Part shown: in pieces, positions 52,117 to 60,251 of the stretch
Layout: each line of letters starts with the position of its first letter
Position numbering within the stretch: position 1 is the first letter of the stretch
Source: Aequorivita sp. CIP111184
Lineage (GTDB): Bacteria > Bacteroidota > Bacteroidia > Flavobacteriales > Flavobacteriaceae
Direction: 5' to 3'
Assembly: GCF_900489465.1 (NCBI RefSeq)
Contig: NZ_UEFQ01000024.1
Location: forward strand, 186,001 to 250,000
DNA length: 64,000 bases
Position numbers and translations under genes: made by a program
The notes under the pieces: model-generated
What the model was told of the DNA's origin: nothing
Database searches by the model: none
What the model saw: the letters and a program-made list of their open reading frames with translations, nothing else

Positions 52117-52461
52117 TTGATATTACTCTATTCAAATAAAGAGGCGGTCCATATGATTGCTAAAGAGAAGCTTACCATTCAGGATTGTAATAAGGCATTA
52201 TCCTTTCTAAAATCAAAAATTGAAGAAGGTTTTGATACAAGTTTGTATTTGGAACTGAATGAATTTGAAGGAGCTAAATTGTTACAGGAAATCAAATTCA
52301 AATTTAAAGAAAATATCAAAAAAATAGCAATTGTAAGTCGCGATGAATCCATAGAAGATATGCAAAAAACAGCAATTAGGTTTTATCGGACTGAAATTAA
52401 GTTTTTTAAAATATTAGAAAAAAAGCAAGCTAAAAAATGGATTTCTAAGTTGCAGTTATAA
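52117..52461 (+). CDS. SpoIIAA-like protein, copy 2
   Basis: The 114-residue protein begins at TTG 52117 (or at ATG 52153). It has the same pattern as the gene at 38180: AKEKLTIQDCNKALSFLKS, LYLELNEFEGAKL, KKIAIVSRDESIEDMQ and EIKFFKILEKKQAKKWISK. The two are paralogues. Unlike copy 1 it stands alone. The fold suits small-ligand or lipid binding; its role in metal stress is unknown. Confidence 0.78.
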   Translation: MILLYSNKEAVHMIAKEKLTIQDCNKALSFLKSKIEEGFDTSLYLELNEFEGAKLLQEIKFKFKENIKKIAIVSRDESIEDMQKTAIRFYRTEIKFFKILEKKQAKKWISKLQL

Positions 52462-52763
52462 CTTGAACTTAGACAGTGATATTTCTTTTGGTTTTGAAGT
52501 TACATAGTTAATTCTATTGATAAGATTGGTCTGTCTGTTCTAAATGGAGCATAATGTTTATATAAACCTCACTTAAAAATCACATCATCCTTTGTTGTAA
52601 AACAGGTTGCCTATCTTTTAAAAGGTTTCAATAGTAAAGAACATTCTCCATTAGTGCTTTTTGCCAATACGCTGTAAAAGGCTGAACACTCTGCCGTTTT
52701 GCTTTTTTATAAAAATGAACAACGAACGGCAGAATTACAACCAAACCCAATATGATAGAAACA
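52462..52763. other. Intergenic region without recognisable content
   Basis: I see no gene, no strong hairpin with a T run and no clear promoter in these 302 bases. It separates the plus-strand efflux region from the minus-strand copper-type cluster. Confidence 0.5.
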
Positions 52764-52922
52764 TCATATTAATCCCGATTTCAATAGTGAATAAGAAACA
52801 GCTGCTATAACAGCAGCCACAAAAACCATAACAATTACAACTAAAGCTATAATTTTATCCTTTTTTGAAATATCACTTTTTGGTTGATGCTTTTTCCTTC
52901 TATTTCTTCTGCCTTTACTCAT
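52764..52922 (-). CDS. Small basic membrane protein, copy 2
   Basis: A 52-residue product with a basic N-terminus (MSKGRRNRRKKHQPKSDIS), the KKDKII turn shared with the protein at 51789, a single hydrophobic helix (ALVVIVMVFVAAVIAAVSYS) and a short tail. It lies downstream of the adaptor gene on the same strand (gap 74 bases) and may be the last gene of that operon. Confidence 0.55.
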   Translation of the reverse strand: MSKGRRNRRKKHQPKSDISKKDKIIALVVIVMVFVAAVIAAVSYSLLKSGLI

Positions 52923-52996
52923 CCTCGTTCCTGCTTTATAAAACCAAGAGTACTTTATGGCTTAAATAAGCTTACTCGATTAATCCATAATGTATT

Positions 52997-54787
52997 TTAT
53001 TGCAAGGTTGCCTTTACTTCCCCACAGGTTAGCATTGCTTCTCCATAATAAGGGTTGCGAATTTCAGTTTCTAAACTTAACCAGTATGCTCCTTTGTTAT
53101 CATTCACCATAGGGCAAAAGTCGAGGTACACCTTTTGGTTAATCCCAAAAAGCTGCACACTACTTATCATATGGGCAGAAAGATGGTTGAAATGACCTCT
53201 TTGCGTTGCAATATCCGAACTGTTCCCAATGGCATTAGCAGAGTTCTTTAATTCCTTCTGTATAGTCATCCAATGATTATGGGCTTCTTCGTCAGATAAC
53301 AACTTCATATCTACTTTTTTCAACGATTCGCTTATTTGCTTTCCTGCTTGTTGTGCAGTTTCGGCATCATCATTTACCAAAGCATTTTTTAAAAGGATAT
53401 AGCTATCAAAAACCTGCTTTAACTGGATCTTAAATTTGTTGGAAACATCTATCCTTTCTTTCATTTCTGAATGATCTGTTTTACCAGCATTTTCTCCCGA
53501 GCTATCTTCCTGCATTCCCAAATGACCTTCGTGACCTGTCGTTGATTTTCCTCCTTCTTTGTTCATCATTGATTTTTTGCCCTGCAACTGTGCGGCGGCA
53601 TCCACTGTAAAGGTTCCGTTAGTTACTACTACATCACCATTTTCCAGACCTCCAAGTATAACATAGGAGTCTCCATTAGCGTTGCCCAATAGAACTTCCC
53701 TCATTTCAAAAATAGCCTCGTTAGGATTTGTTTTTACATATACTACAGAGCGTTCACCAGTCCACATAACAGCCGTTGCCGGTACAGAAACTGTATTCTC
53801 GGTTTTCGTTTGGGTGCCTTCGATAATACCTTCTACAAACATTCCCGGTTTAAAGAGGTCATTCTTATTATCCAGAACCGCCCGAACAATGATAGTTCGA
53901 GTTGCTGAATTTAATAAGGGGTCAACAAATGAAACTTTTGCATCGAAAACTTCATTGCGATAAGCATTGGTCGTCACTTTGATGGTTTGTCCTTTTTTTA
54001 AGGAAGCGATTTGATTTTCGTAGGCGTCAAATTCTGCCCATACAGTATTGAGATTGGCAATTTTGTACAGGGGCTGTCCTTGTTTTAGATAATCCCCCTC
54101 CTCTACCATTTTATCAGTTACAGTTCCCGATACTGTTGCATATACTGGAAAGTTTTCTTGCACCTTTCCAGCAGATTCTATTGCGTTAATTTGCTTTTCT
54201 GAAAGCTTCCAAAGTTTTAGCTTATTTCTTACTGCCTTGTATAATTCTGGTTGCGATTCTTTTAAGGATGAAGCGGTAAGTAGTTCTTGCTGTGCTGCAA
54301 CCAATTCTGGCGAATAGATAGTTGCCAATCGTTGACCTGCGCCAACACGCTCTCCAGTGGAATTAACATATAGTTTTTCTATCCTTCCACCAAAATACGT
54401 GACCTGTACAGCATTGGACTCTTCATTAGCTTTTATCTTACCAGACAATTTTAAGGTATTATTGCCCATTTGTCCTTGTCCTACAACCGAAGTTTGGATA
54501 TTGGCCAGAGCCATTGCATTATCTGTCATTTTTATTTCGTTAGCATTGAGACCATCGGCACCAGTTTCGGCTGGAATCAAGTCCATTCCACAAATAGGAC
54601 AATCCCCCGGTTCTGGTTGCATAATTTGCGGATGCATTGAACAAGTCCACATTTGGTTAGATGCAATTTCTTCTGAATGATCGTGGTTGTCTTTGACGTT
54701 ATTTGTAGTCACATCGCTGAATAGCAGAAAACCTCCTAACAGACCAATTATTACGGCAATACCTATGTAAATGATATTCTTTTTCAT
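52997..54787 (-). CDS. RND periplasmic adaptor with heavy-metal-binding domain and C-terminal DUF3347
   Basis: The 596-residue protein has an N-terminal helix (NIIYIGIAVIIGLLGGFLLF), a heavy-metal-binding domain (MWTCSMHPQIMQPEPGDC followed by PICGMDLIP, about 46-72), the adaptor core (barrel-sandwich near 120-250, beta-barrel near 250-350), and a C-terminal DUF3347 domain (about 455-596) ending in FCPMVNDNKGAYWLS and MLTCGEVKATLQ. The zinc-ribbon-like first domain and Met/Cys-rich end fit CusB-like copper or silver efflux. No pump gene is adjacent on this strand. Confidence 0.9.
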   Translation of the reverse strand: MKKNIIYIGIAVIIGLLGGFLLFSDVTTNNVKDNHDHSEEIASNQMWTCSMHPQIMQPEPGDCPICGMDLIPAETGADGLNANEIKMTDNAMALANIQTSVVGQGQMGNNTLKLSGKIKANEESNAVQVTYFGGRIEKLYVNSTGERVGAGQRLATIYSPELVAAQQELLTASSLKESQPELYKAVRNKLKLWKLSEKQINAIESAGKVQENFPVYATVSGTVTDKMVEEGDYLKQGQPLYKIANLNTVWAEFDAYENQIASLKKGQTIKVTTNAYRNEVFDAKVSFVDPLLNSATRTIIVRAVLDNKNDLFKPGMFVEGIIEGTQTKTENTVSVPATAVMWTGERSVVYVKTNPNEAIFEMREVLLGNANGDSYVILGGLENGDVVVTNGTFTVDAAAQLQGKKSMMNKEGGKSTTGHEGHLGMQEDSSGENAGKTDHSEMKERIDVSNKFKIQLKQVFDSYILLKNALVNDDAETAQQAGKQISESLKKVDMKLLSDEEAHNHWMTIQKELKNSANAIGNSSDIATQRGHFNHLSAHMISSVQLFGINQKVYLDFCPMVNDNKGAYWLSLETEIRNPYYGEAMLTCGEVKATLQ

Positions 54788-54798
54788 CGTTTATATTT

Positions 54799-55281
54799 TT
54801 ATTTATTATTCTCTAATCGTTTTATCATTGTTTTCATTTCTGCAATTTCCTTTTCTTGCGCTTTAATTATATCATCAGCTAATTTCTTAACTTCTGGATC
54901 TTTAATATCAGCTCGCTTACTGGTCAAAATGGCGATAGAGTGATGCGGAATCATAGCCTTCATCCACAGTACATCGCCAATAATTGGGGCTTGGGCTCTC
55001 ACAAGACCTAACGCACCAGCAAAAAGAATAATACTACACAAAACAATTGCTATATTCTTCTTTTTGTTTTGGTACATGTTACGCATAGCCACAAACATTA
55101 TAATGGCCATCGCAGCGATACCCAAGCAGCTCATATAAAATCGTGTTAGGCTAAAATAAACGTGATCTAATTGATAAGAGTTAAGGTACATTGTAATGTA
55201 CATTGCCACGAACGACGCTGCGAGCATCCCTACAAATTTTGTGTAATTGTTTTTCTTTGAATTTTGATGTGAATTTTCCAT
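54799..55281 (-). CDS. DUF305 domain membrane protein
   Basis: The 160-residue protein has three or four hydrophobic segments (about 14-30, 40-60 and 72-92) and then a shortened DUF305 domain with MKAMIPHHSIAILTSKRADIK near 108-128 and a C-terminal coiled helix (DIIKAQEKEIAEMKTMIKRL). The MIPHH motif and Met residues suit copper binding. DUF305 proteins are often encoded with copper-resistance genes. It lies 11 bases upstream of the adaptor gene. Confidence 0.85.
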   Translation of the reverse strand: MENSHQNSKKNNYTKFVGMLAASFVAMYITMYLNSYQLDHVYFSLTRFYMSCLGIAAMAIIMFVAMRNMYQNKKKNIAIVLCSIILFAGALGLVRAQAPIIGDVLWMKAMIPHHSIAILTSKRADIKDPEVKKLADDIIKAQEKEIAEMKTMIKRLENNK

Positions 55282-55299
55282 TTTATGTTGAGTTTAGAG

Positions 55300-56013
55300 T
55301 TACTTATTTTTTTTCTTTTTTATTATTTTTCTAATTGTAGGCGATGATGTATACCAAAGTAAAAAACCACTTAATACCGTAATCAAACCCAATAATGAAA
55401 ACGCTCGAAGTACTATGGTATTAAAGTTATCCCGTCCTTGATAATCCATAGTGTGGGTCATCCACAGGAAATCGAACCATCTCCAATCTCTGTGTCTTAC
55501 AGTTTGAAAAGCACCATTTTCAACAACCACATAGGCCTTTAAATTTTGTGGTGTCTCATACGAAATCTCATAAGCTGGAAGTGGACGACCACGGTATTCG
55601 TGATGGTCTCCAACTTCATCAATAAGTTCAATACCTGACATTTTGAGGTCTGATAACATATATGTAGTGCCCACTTGTTTTGCTTCATCTCTAGTAATAC
55701 CATTTTTAATATCTCCAGTACTCGCATTGAAAAGCGTGGTCTCATTAATCCAATAATAAGGTTTACCAGCTATTTCCAGTAATTCCAAAGTTTGAATGGG
55801 TTGCTCTTTTTTTAGTTTATTCGTACCCAACAAATTTATGAACGATGCCTGTTTAGGTTGTTCTTTCTTAAATTGGTCGCCGTGTATTTCATCTATGTCC
55901 GTCCAACTAAAGTACATACCGCTTATAGTCCACATCAAGAATTGAATGCCAATGAAAAGGCCTAAATACCGATGTGTTTTTCTAATTTTAAGCGCTGTTT
56001 TCCTACCTACCAT
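55300..56013 (-). CDS. PepSY-associated membrane protein
   Basis: A 237-residue membrane protein with an N-terminal helix (KTHRYLGLFIGIQFLMWTISG, about 12-32) starting with the HRYLG motif, a periplasmic PepSY-like region (about 50-180), the RDWRWFDFLWMTHTMDYQGRD motif near 178-198 and a C-terminal helix (LRAFSLLGLITVLSGFLLWY). Such proteins are linked to metal uptake or reduction in the envelope. It lies 18 bases before the DUF305 gene. Confidence 0.82.
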   Translation of the reverse strand: MVGRKTALKIRKTHRYLGLFIGIQFLMWTISGMYFSWTDIDEIHGDQFKKEQPKQASFINLLGTNKLKKEQPIQTLELLEIAGKPYYWINETTLFNASTGDIKNGITRDEAKQVGTTYMLSDLKMSGIELIDEVGDHHEYRGRPLPAYEISYETPQNLKAYVVVENGAFQTVRHRDWRWFDFLWMTHTMDYQGRDNFNTIVLRAFSLLGLITVLSGFLLWYTSSPTIRKIIKKKKNK

Positions 56014-56073
56014 TAGCTGCTATTTATTATTTCTTAAGAAAGAATGCGTTTTCATTATATTAGTTTTTAAGAT

Positions 56074-56631
56074 TTATTTCTCGACGTGTATTCTATTAAT
56101 ATTTGCAATACCAAACACCAAGACTAAAAAGCTCAAGAAAACTTCCATCATTACCAAAAGTTTACCTGCGACTGTTAATGGCACTATATCTCCAAAGCCA
56201 ACTGATGAAAAAGTGATTAAGCTGAAATATAGAAACTCAAAAAACTGTATTGAAAATGAACTATTGAGTAAAATTGTGGATTTAAAATTTTCTGAACTCA
56301 AAATATATAGTGCGTGATAATCTGCTGAAAACGAAAGTATAATCAGGATAATTAATACACTAAATAAAGTAAGAACGTGTGTAAGCTGATGACTTTCGCC
56401 TATTATTTTACTTAATTGTATAAAAGTGAGCCTGACGATAAAAACGGTTTTGACCAAAGCTAAACCAACAATTAAAAAAGATAGAAATAGGCCATCTGAA
56501 TCTACATCTGCCCATAGTATGTAGCTTAAGGATAGCGCAATCACTACACTTGCAGTAAGCAATACCTTTTTAAACAGTTGCTTGTAAAAGCCTGTGCTTT
56601 CAGGTTTTTCTTTTTTGTTTTCTTTATCCAT
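56074..56631 (-). CDS. Two-pore-helix type potassium channel family protein
   Basis: The 185-residue protein has about four hydrophobic segments, the last two forming an ion-channel unit: pore helix and filter read FEFLYFSLITFSSVGFGDIV (about 130-149), followed by an inner helix (VAGKLLVMMEVFLSFLVLVFG). The filter SVGFGD differs from TVGYGD at two positions but keeps the GxGD core. A potassium channel is an unusual member of a metal-resistance cluster and might offset charge. Confidence 0.8.
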   Translation of the reverse strand: MDKENKKEKPESTGFYKQLFKKVLLTASVVIALSLSYILWADVDSDGLFLSFLIVGLALVKTVFIVRLTFIQLSKIIGESHQLTHVLTLFSVLIILIILSFSADYHALYILSSENFKSTILLNSSFSIQFFEFLYFSLITFSSVGFGDIVPLTVAGKLLVMMEVFLSFLVLVFGIANINRIHVEK

Positions 56632-57186
56632 TTTAAATTATGCTCTTAACTAAATAATTGAAGCGCCAATGCACGACCAACCATTAAGATTAGTATCATA
56701 TATACTATATAATTGAACCAATTTCAGACAACAGACTTTTCTGTTGTGTTTTGGTAACCGTTTTTGCAGCATTCTTTCATTGTTCTAAATTCTGTTTTCT
56801 TTTTTTATGTACTAAATCCTATCAATAATACTTGAAAATAAGAGGCAAACTACTATTAATCAATCAACTAAAATGTTTACCCCTTAAAATCAAGTACTCT
56901 TCACTAAACTTCTCTTCATCATAAATTTTTAATTGCCCAACATAGGAAGAGAGACGCTATGTTTTAGGGACTTAATCTCTCTCCCTTATTCAGACTGCTC
57001 TTAACCAAATTAACTTTTCTTTTTCAAATTTCATTGTGCCTGACACGGGAAGGATTTCACTACCTATTAAACTTGTTTTTCTTCCCACGACAGGACTTAA
57101 TAACTATTCAGAGACCCTTATCATCTTACAACCTTCTGTTAACTAATAACCAGAACATCGAGAAGATTTTTTTTACAAGGAATTAT
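56632..57186. other. Intergenic region of about 555 bases
   Basis: No gene I can support. On the minus strand a short hydrophobic frame (NWFNYIVYMILILMVGRALA then LQLFS) ends ten bases before the K+ channel start and may be a gene relic. The rest is AT-rich without strong hairpins. Confidence 0.4.
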
Positions 57187-57681
57187 CTATTGAATAGTTT
57201 TTTGAACTTTTCCACATTTAAGCATTTTGCTTCCGTAATATGGGTTTTTCACTTCTTTACTTGTACTCAACCACGCACTACCCTTATCATACATTGGGCA
57301 AAACTGTTCGTAAAGCGTACTTTTTGTTCCCGTAATAGAAACCAAATCTGCTATATCCTTACTTAAGGTTTTAAAATGTTCGCGTTGATGGTCTATGGCA
57401 CTTTCCGAAATATGCTCGGCGTGCTCGGTAGCATCTTCTATAATATCTGCCAATTCTTCTTGATTTTCTTTTGAATAACTACTGGCGTCAAAAGCTTTAA
57501 GAGAAGCTACCAATTTTGACCCTTCTTGGGCTGACTTTTTGGTATCATCTCCTATCAGGGCATCTTTTAAACTGAAGTAATCACTTAATATAGCTTCTGC
57601 TTTTACATCACTACTTTGTGCATTGGTAAAAGAAACTACTAACAATAGCATTGCTGCTATACTCATTTTTAGATTTTTCAT
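57187..57681 (-). CDS. Secreted DUF3347 protein, copy 1
   Basis: The 164-residue protein has a signal peptide ([22 protein letters not shown]) and one DUF3347 domain: [16 protein letters not shown] near 31-46, [27 protein letters not shown] near 90-116 and the conserved end [20 protein letters not shown] then [12 protein letters not shown], with two Cys, Met and several His. DUF3347 is predicted to bind a metal, probably copper. It is the second of three DUF3347 domains in this cluster. It lies 22 bases after the haem protein gene. Confidence 0.88.
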   Translation of the reverse strand: MKNLKMSIAAMLLLVVSFTNAQSSDVKAEAILSDYFSLKDALIGDDTKKSAQEGSKLVASLKAFDASSYSKENQEELADIIEDATEHAEHISESAIDHQREHFKTLSKDIADLVSITGTKSTLYEQFCPMYDKGSAWLSTSKEVKNPYYGSKMLKCGKVQKTIQ

Positions 57682-57703
57682 TTTTATTATATTTAATTAT
57701 TGT

Positions 57704-58156
57704 TTATAAATTGTCTTTTAATTGTGTAATAAAATTGATCATTTCTTCTGCTTCAGCTTCTGAAAACTTCGCATCCGTATGAATCAAAGTGTAAGAATCC
57801 AAAGGCATTTCGCCACTTTCAATCTGCTTGACAATAGACCGTAACTTACTTGCTTTTCTTCGACTGGATAAGGAATCCCATTCATTAAAATTCAATTCGT
57901 CCTTCCCTTCTTTTATATGATCCTCCAAAAACCAAGCAGCTGGTTGAATCTTATTATACCAAGGGTATTGAGTATTATTACTGTGGCAATCATAGCAGGA
58001 TACTTGTAATTTTTTTTGAATAGTTTCTGGAACATCATTGACCAGCATAAAATCGGTTGACGGTACACTATCACTTTGGTTACGTGTTGTAGGAATAAAT
58101 TGAATTCCCACAAAAGCTACCAGTAATACTAATACTATGATCTTAACAATCCTCAT
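57704..58156 (-). CDS. Haem-binding domain protein (cytochrome c-like)
   Basis: The 150-residue protein has one N-terminal helix (IIVLVLLVAFVGIQFIP) and a haem-binding domain of the flavobacterial type: VSCYDCHSNNTQYPWYN near 53-69 has the CxxCH haem-attachment motif, then IKEGKDELNFNEW and MPLDSYTLIHTDAKFSEAEA. It would attach haem c on the periplasmic side. It directly abuts the DUF3347 gene at 58157, with the start one base after that stop. Confidence 0.86.
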   Translation of the reverse strand: MRIVKIIVLVLLVAFVGIQFIPTTRNQSDSVPSTDFMLVNDVPETIQKKLQVSCYDCHSNNTQYPWYNKIQPAAWFLEDHIKEGKDELNFNEWDSLSSRRKASKLRSIVKQIESGEMPLDSYTLIHTDAKFSEAEAEEMINFITQLKDNL

Positions 58157-58810
58157 TTAGTTAATCTCCTTTTGTACCTCGCCACAATCCAACATTTTAC
58201 TTCCATAATAAGGATTCTTAATTTCCTTGCTCTTACTCAACCAAGCACTACCCCCATCGTACATTGGGCAAAAAAGTTGGTACAGAGTGTTTTCAGTTCC
58301 TGTAATAGCAACCATATCGGTTACATCCTTGCTCAATATTTTAAAATGTTCTCGCTGGTGTCCAATGTCGTTTTTAGAAATATGTTCTGAGTGTTCTAAA
58401 GCATCTTCAATAATATCTTTTAAATCGGTCTTTTGAGTATCCGAAAAATTTGATGAAATATCAAGATTTCCTAAACTCGTCACAAGAGTTGCCCCAAGTT
58501 CTTTGGCTTTAGCATTATCATCTGCAACCAAGGCATCTTTAAGATTGAAGTAATCTTTCAATATCAATTCCGAATCGCCATCGCCACTCATTGCCATTTC
58601 TTTTCTATCGACATCATGATGACCATCACTATTATCGTGATTCATTCCTGCCTCGCCGGCAGGCAGGTTTGAATGATTTTCATCGTCACTCATTTCAGAG
58701 AAGCTTCCATCTACGTTATTTTGTTCCTTTTTGCTGTCTTTACAAGACACCGCCGTTAAGGTTATAAATGCAACCGCAACTATACCTATTGTTGATTTTA
58801 ATTTGCTCAT
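58157..58810 (-). CDS. DUF3347 lipoprotein, copy 2, with Met/His linker
   Basis: The 217-residue lipoprotein has the lipobox LTAVSC (Cys near 23). A His/Asp linker (MNHDNSDGHHDVDRKEMAMS) leads to a DUF3347 domain with the same end as the other copies (FCPMYDGGSAWLSKSKEIKN, MLDCGEVQKEIN). The coding sequence contains a REP-like palindrome (58647-58667) that adds LPAGEAG to the linker in frame. Its leader resembles that of the protein at 61727 although the mature domains differ. Confidence 0.88.
   Translation of the reverse strand: MSKLKSTIGIVAVAFITLTAVSCKDSKKEQNNVDGSFSEMSDDENHSNLPAGEAGMNHDNSDGHHDVDRKEMAMSGDGDSELILKDYFNLKDALVADDNAKAKELGATLVTSLGNLDISSNFSDTQKTDLKDIIEDALEHSEHISKNDIGHQREHFKILSKDVTDMVAITGTENTLYQLFCPMYDGGSAWLSKSKEIKNPYYGSKMLDCGEVQKEIN
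58647..58667. repeat. REP-like palindrome inside the DUF3347 lipoprotein gene
   Basis: CCTGCC-TCGCC-GGCAGG plus CAGG forms a GC-rich hairpin in an AT-rich gene. Palindromes of this kind are dispersed in flavobacterial genomes. It sits in the linker and keeps the frame. Confidence 0.65.
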
Positions 58811-58860
58811 TTTGTTTAATTTAAGTTTGTGTTTATTATTATTAATTTGTGAAATGTGTT

Positions 58861-59247
58861 TTATAATTTTTCAATTACATTTTCAAGCATTGCAGTTATC
58901 TCATTGGCAACCTCATCCAATTTTTCATTCTCTACGGCCTGCATTGATGCCATTGGGTTTACAGCTGCAACTTCTATGACACCTGCTTCAATTTCCTGTA
59001 CTATAACATTGCAAGGCAACATCGTTCCAATTTTATCTTCTGCCTGCAAGGCTTTATGCGCATATGGCGGATTACACGCTCCAAGTATTCTATACTTTTT
59101 AAAGTCTATATCCAGTTTTTTCTTCAAAGTTGCGGTTACATCAATTTCTGTAAGTATCCCAAAACCTTCTTCTTTCAATTCTTGTGTGACTTTATCAATG
59201 ACCTCTTCAAAAGTGCCTTTGATTGTTTTATTAAAATAATATTTCAT
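58861..59247 (-). CDS. DUF302 domain protein, copy A
   Basis: A 128-residue soluble protein that is a single DUF302 domain: YYFNKTIKGTFEEVIDKV at 3-20, GFGILTEIDVTATLKKKL near 33-50, YRILGACNPPYAHKALQAED near 57-76 with Cys, and IGTMLPCNVIVQE near 78-90. DUF302 proteins are frequent in copper and envelope-stress operons; biochemical role unknown. A second, frame-shifted copy is at 62253 and a fragment at 61468. Confidence 0.88.
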   Translation of the reverse strand: MKYYFNKTIKGTFEEVIDKVTQELKEEGFGILTEIDVTATLKKKLDIDFKKYRILGACNPPYAHKALQAEDKIGTMLPCNVIVQEIEAGVIEVAAVNPMASMQAVENEKLDEVANEITAMLENVIEKL

Positions 59248-59253
59248 TGTTTT

Positions 59254-59445
59254 TTAATTTTTAGTGTTCAACGTTCGTTTTTGTTCTTCATACTCTTCTT
59301 TGGATATTTCGCCCTTGGCGAACCGGTCGTCCAGAATATCCATAGGATTCTCTCTTTTCTCGGTATTTTGTCTATTTCTTCCATTGTACAGAAATACGAC
59401 CAATACAAGCACAACCGGTATCAGTATCCACGACCACATCATCAT
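59254..59445 (-). CDS. SHOCT domain membrane protein, copy A
   Basis: A 63-residue protein with one N-terminal helix (MMMWSWILIPVVLVLVVFLY) and a C-terminal SHOCT motif (DRFAKGEISKEEYEEQKRTL). Copy B at 62647 differs at three residues only. SHOCT proteins act as oligomerisation or folding modules at membranes. It lies six bases before DUF302 copy A. Confidence 0.85.
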   Translation of the reverse strand: MMMWSWILIPVVLVLVVFLYNGRNRQNTEKRENPMDILDDRFAKGEISKEEYEEQKRTLNTKN

Positions 59446-59500
59446 AATTGTATAGTTTTAGTAATTAACTAATTGTTTTTATTTGTAAATATCCCAATCT

Positions 59501-60142
59501 TTAGGGCAGGAATTTATTATCCTTTATTTTTTTAATTTTCCCCTTCATCTTCTTCATCATTTCAGGATTTTTATCCATCATTTTCTGCATCATTTCTTCC
59601 ATCATTTCAGGATTTTCATTCATCATTTGCACCATCTTTGCTTTCATCTCGTTTTTCATCATTTTGTTGTTTTGGATTTCATCCATCAGCATTTTCCGGC
59701 TCTCTTCATTCTCCATCATTTTACCGAGCATTTTGGATTGCATCTTTTGCATCATTTCAGGGTTTTTCTCCATCATCATCTGCATTTTGGATTGCATCAT
59801 TTGCATCATTTCTGGATTTTTTTCCATCATCATCTGCATATGGGCTTGCATTTTTCCCTTCATTTCGGGGTTTTTGTCCATCATCATTTTCATGTTTCCG
59901 GATTCCATCTTTTCCATATGTTGCTGCATTATTATCTTTTGTGCCCCTTCATCTTGTTGTGCCAAGGCGATAAATTCACTAAGTTGGCTTGGGTTCGCAA
60001 TTATTTCCTGGTACACAGCATTTCGATTGGCTTGAGTTTCCATTGTTTCAGTGGCATTAAATGTTGATTTACAGCTGATCATTGTTCCCACTAATCCGAT
60101 TACCATTAAAATTTTTACTGTTGTTGTTCTTGTATTTTTCAT
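59501..60142 (-). CDS. Methionine-rich lipoprotein, copy A
   Basis: I use the ATG at 60142 (MKNTRTTTVKILMVIG). The 213-residue lipoprotein has a signal with lipobox TMISC and a short spacer (ESTFNATETMETQANRN-like), then a long region built from MMMEKNPEMMQ, MMQSKMQMMM and NPEMM units in which about a quarter of the residues are Met, with Glu and Lys between. Such sequences bind Cu(I) through thioether sulfur. It probably sequesters copper in the periplasm. Copies B (62917) and C (63641) are nearly identical in the repeat part. Confidence 0.82.
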   Translation of the reverse strand: MKNTRTTTVKILMVIGLVGTMISCKSTFNATETMETQANRNAVYQEIIANPSQLSEFIALAQQDEGAQKIIMQQHMEKMESGNMKMMMDKNPEMKGKMQAHMQMMMEKNPEMMQMMQSKMQMMMEKNPEMMQKMQSKMLGKMMENEESRKMLMDEIQNNKMMKNEMKAKMVQMMNENPEMMEEMMQKMMDKNPEMMKKMKGKIKKIKDNKFLP

Positions 60143-60162
60143 TTTTATTAATTTTAAATTAT

Positions 60163-60243
60163 TTATATACATTTTTTATTCTTACCCTGTTTCAACCAAT
60201 TTTCAAAGGTTCTTAAATTCATTGGCTCATGAAAATTAGGCAT
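60163..60243 (-). CDS. Possible 26-residue small protein
   Basis: An ATG at 60243 opens a short frame (MPNFHEPMNLRTFENWLKQG then KNKKCI) that follows the rhodanese gene by eight bases. Length alone makes it doubtful. Confidence 0.2.
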   Translation of the reverse strand: MPNFHEPMNLRTFENWLKQGKNKKCI

Positions 60244-60251
60244 TGCTACTT

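Noticed and set aside
56645-56730. Short hydrophobic minus-strand frame ending before the K+ channel gene
   Set aside because: No ATG at the beginning of the open part and only about 17 codons after the first ATG. Too short to support.
59627-60067. Long plus-strand frames rich in His, Phe and Leu opposite the Met-rich genes
   Set aside because: They are mirror frames of the Met-rich repeats (CAT/TTC/ATC codons opposite ATG-rich DNA). The minus-strand frames have signal peptides and sensible products.
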